From NCBI GenBank assembly GCA_021839785.1, contig JAKCAB010000203.1:1-8599 (forward strand): a DNA stretch of 8,599 nucleotides. Reading direction: 5' to 3'. A program made the translations under genes and the position numbers. Under the pieces are notes generated by a model. The model searched no databases. It saw only the letters and a list, made by a program, of their open reading frames with translations, and was not told the origin of the DNA. The number at the start of each line of letters is the position of its first letter. The stretch's first letter is position 1. This DNA comes from a bacterium (GTDB lineage: Bacteria > Verrucomicrobiota > Verrucomicrobiae > Limisphaerales > J093). This document shows positions 7,621 through 8,599 of the stretch, in pieces.

Positions 7621-7638
7621 GTTGGCGGCCGTTGGCGG
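7621..7638. repeat. 8-bp direct repeat abutting the VWA stop codon
   Basis: GTTGGCGG occurs twice (7621-7628 and 7631-7638), separated by CC, immediately after the TAA of the VWA gene on the minus strand. It lies in the short gap before the giant gene. It has no hairpin strength and no T-run, so it is not a terminator. The rest of the gap holds no recognisable promoter or ribosome site. Confidence 0.5.
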
Positions 7639-8599
7639 TTACTTCCCTGAAATCGACTTCGCCTGGCGAATCATCCATTCGAGCTTGGTTGGACGGGAAT
7701 CCGGCGCAAACGCTTCCGGGACGCCCCGCAAATCCGTCAGCAACGCATCCGTTGTCACCTCGCCGGCAAACGGACTCGACACCAGCCACTCGGCGAAGGC
7801 CGAGGCCACCGTGGCCAGCCGCAGCGACGGACTCGCCTGGTCGAGCGCGACCGCCGGCCCGGCATAAGGCACCGGCCATTCCAGCTCGCGGTACACGCCG
7901 GTGGCCGGCTCGCGGTAACGCACGCGCACGGTGGCGAGGTCGCCGTCGCCGTTCGGGTTGACCTCGACGACGTAAAGCGCGTTGCCGGATTCCGCGGCGG
8001 CGAGTTCGGCGGCATCGACGGTGTTGTCGCGGAATTGCTCCTTCGTGAGCTGGTGCTTGGCGTAGCCGATCTGGCGCCACGCGGTCACGCGCCGCGGGTT
8101 GAACTCGACCTGCACTTTCACGTCCGCCGCCGCCACCTGGAGCGCGCCGGTCAGTTGCGCCGCAAACTCCGTGGTGGCCTCTTCGGGCGTGTTCACGAAG
8201 CCGTACCGGCCGTCGCCGTTGCGCGAAAGCACTTCGAGCAAATCGTCGTTGTAACCTTCCCAGCCGATGCCAAAGCAATCCAGCGCCACGCCACGTTTCC
8301 GGTACGACTCGACTTTGCGCCGGAGCGATTCGGGATCGACGTCGCCGAGATTGGCCGCGCCGTCGGTGAGCAACACCACCCGGTTCACGCCCCGGCTGAG
8401 GAAATGGCGGAGCGCCGTCTCGTAGGCGAGGTTCAGCGCATCTTCGAGGTTCGTGCCGCCGTCCGGCGTGAGGTTGCCGACCTGGCCCACCAACTGGCCC
8501 GCGTCCTTGCCCGACAAGCCATCGACCCACAGCCGCGCGGTGCGAGCGAACGCCACCACGCTCACGGTGTCGTTTGGCTGGAGCTGGCTCGCGAGCACG
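7639..8599 (-). CDS. VWA domain protein, YfbK-like, 5' end beyond window
   Basis: The last 319 residues are visible (numbered from the window edge). The C-terminal two thirds of a VWA fold are recognised from NDTVSVVAFA (9-18), then PDGGTNLEDAL (45-55), whose T49 is the expected third metal-site residue, and VVLLTDGAANLG (74-85), whose D79 is the expected fourth. The DxSxS metal-binding loop must lie upstream, outside the window. From about residue 155 the protein matches what I know of the YfbK C-terminal domain (DUF3520): VEFNPRRVTAWRQIGYA, then LTKEQF, VDAAEL, ALYVVEV, and a final helical segment with SLRLATVASAFAEWL. Family members are often annotated as Ca-activated chloride channel-like proteins, which is not a demonstrated function; VWA domains usually bind protein partners through a metal ion. 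The valine codon at the edge is internal, not a start. The stop TAA is 57-75 bases before the giant gene, suggesting one operon. Confidence 0.92.
   Translation of the reverse strand, partial: VLASQLQPNDTVSVVAFARTARLWVDGLSGKDAGQLVGQVGNLTPDGGTNLEDALNLAYETALRHFLSRGVNRVVLLTDGAANLGDVDPESLRRKVESYRKRGVALDCFGIGWEGYNDDLLEVLSRNGDGRYGFVNTPEEATTEFAAQLTGALQVAAADVKVQVEFNPRRVTAWRQIGYAKHQLTKEQFRDNTVDAAELAAAESGNALYVVEVNPNGDGDLATVRVRYREPATGVYRELEWPVPYAGPAVALDQASPSLRLATVASAFAEWLVSSPFAGEVTTDALLTDLRGVPEAFAPDSRPTKLEWMIRQAKSISGK

Noticed and set aside
7496..8530. 344-codon minus-strand frame overlapping the VWA gene
   Set aside because: Arg-rich frame-shifted reading of the VWA gene, whose own frame gives a clear VWA plus YfbK C-terminal domain.

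Overview
The window looks like GC-rich bacterial DNA, most likely from the Verrucomicrobiota (Pedosphaera/Limisphaera-like lineages). The main clue is the prepilin-like protein at the left edge. Its helix, the following LLLPAL block, the CLSNLRQ motif, the YADENGEYPP segment and the later CPSD and SYGIN motifs form the pattern of the large H-X9-DG/prepilin-type families in that phylum. The assignment rests on recognising these patterns; no search was run.

All three genes lie on the minus strand and read right to left. (1) 8599-7639 is the C-terminal part of a von Willebrand factor A (VWA) protein of the YfbK type, cut by the window edge. (2) After a short gap, 7581-535 is one uninterrupted 2348-codon gene for a giant envelope protein of unknown function. 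(3) After a 145-bp gap, 389-1 is the start of a prepilin-type protein cut by the left edge. The gap at 390-534 holds a candidate promoter, a small dyad and a three-copy 7-bp tandem repeat. No tRNA, rRNA, CRISPR array, insertion sequence or clear terminator was seen.

The most notable object is the giant protein. It has a signal peptide, a long beta-rich first half, a block of about six membrane helices, a second long beta-rich half, a TPR-like/Gln-rich tail and a last membrane helix with a basic end. Aligned by eye, the two halves are ancient copies of each other over about 800 residues: matching aromatic landmarks recur in the same order at an almost constant offset (1051-1063 residues). The sixth helix of the central block ends in a signal-peptidase-like ALA/G site just where the second copy begins, as if two exported paralogues had fused. 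Charge distribution predicts that both halves lie outside the cytoplasmic membrane.

The VWA gene and the giant gene are probably co-transcribed (57-75 bp apart, same strand) and may work together at the cell envelope. The prepilin-type gene seems to have its own promoter and may be unrelated. Long open frames on the plus strand, including one of 1249 codons, are explained by the codon choice of the giant gene and are not listed as genes.
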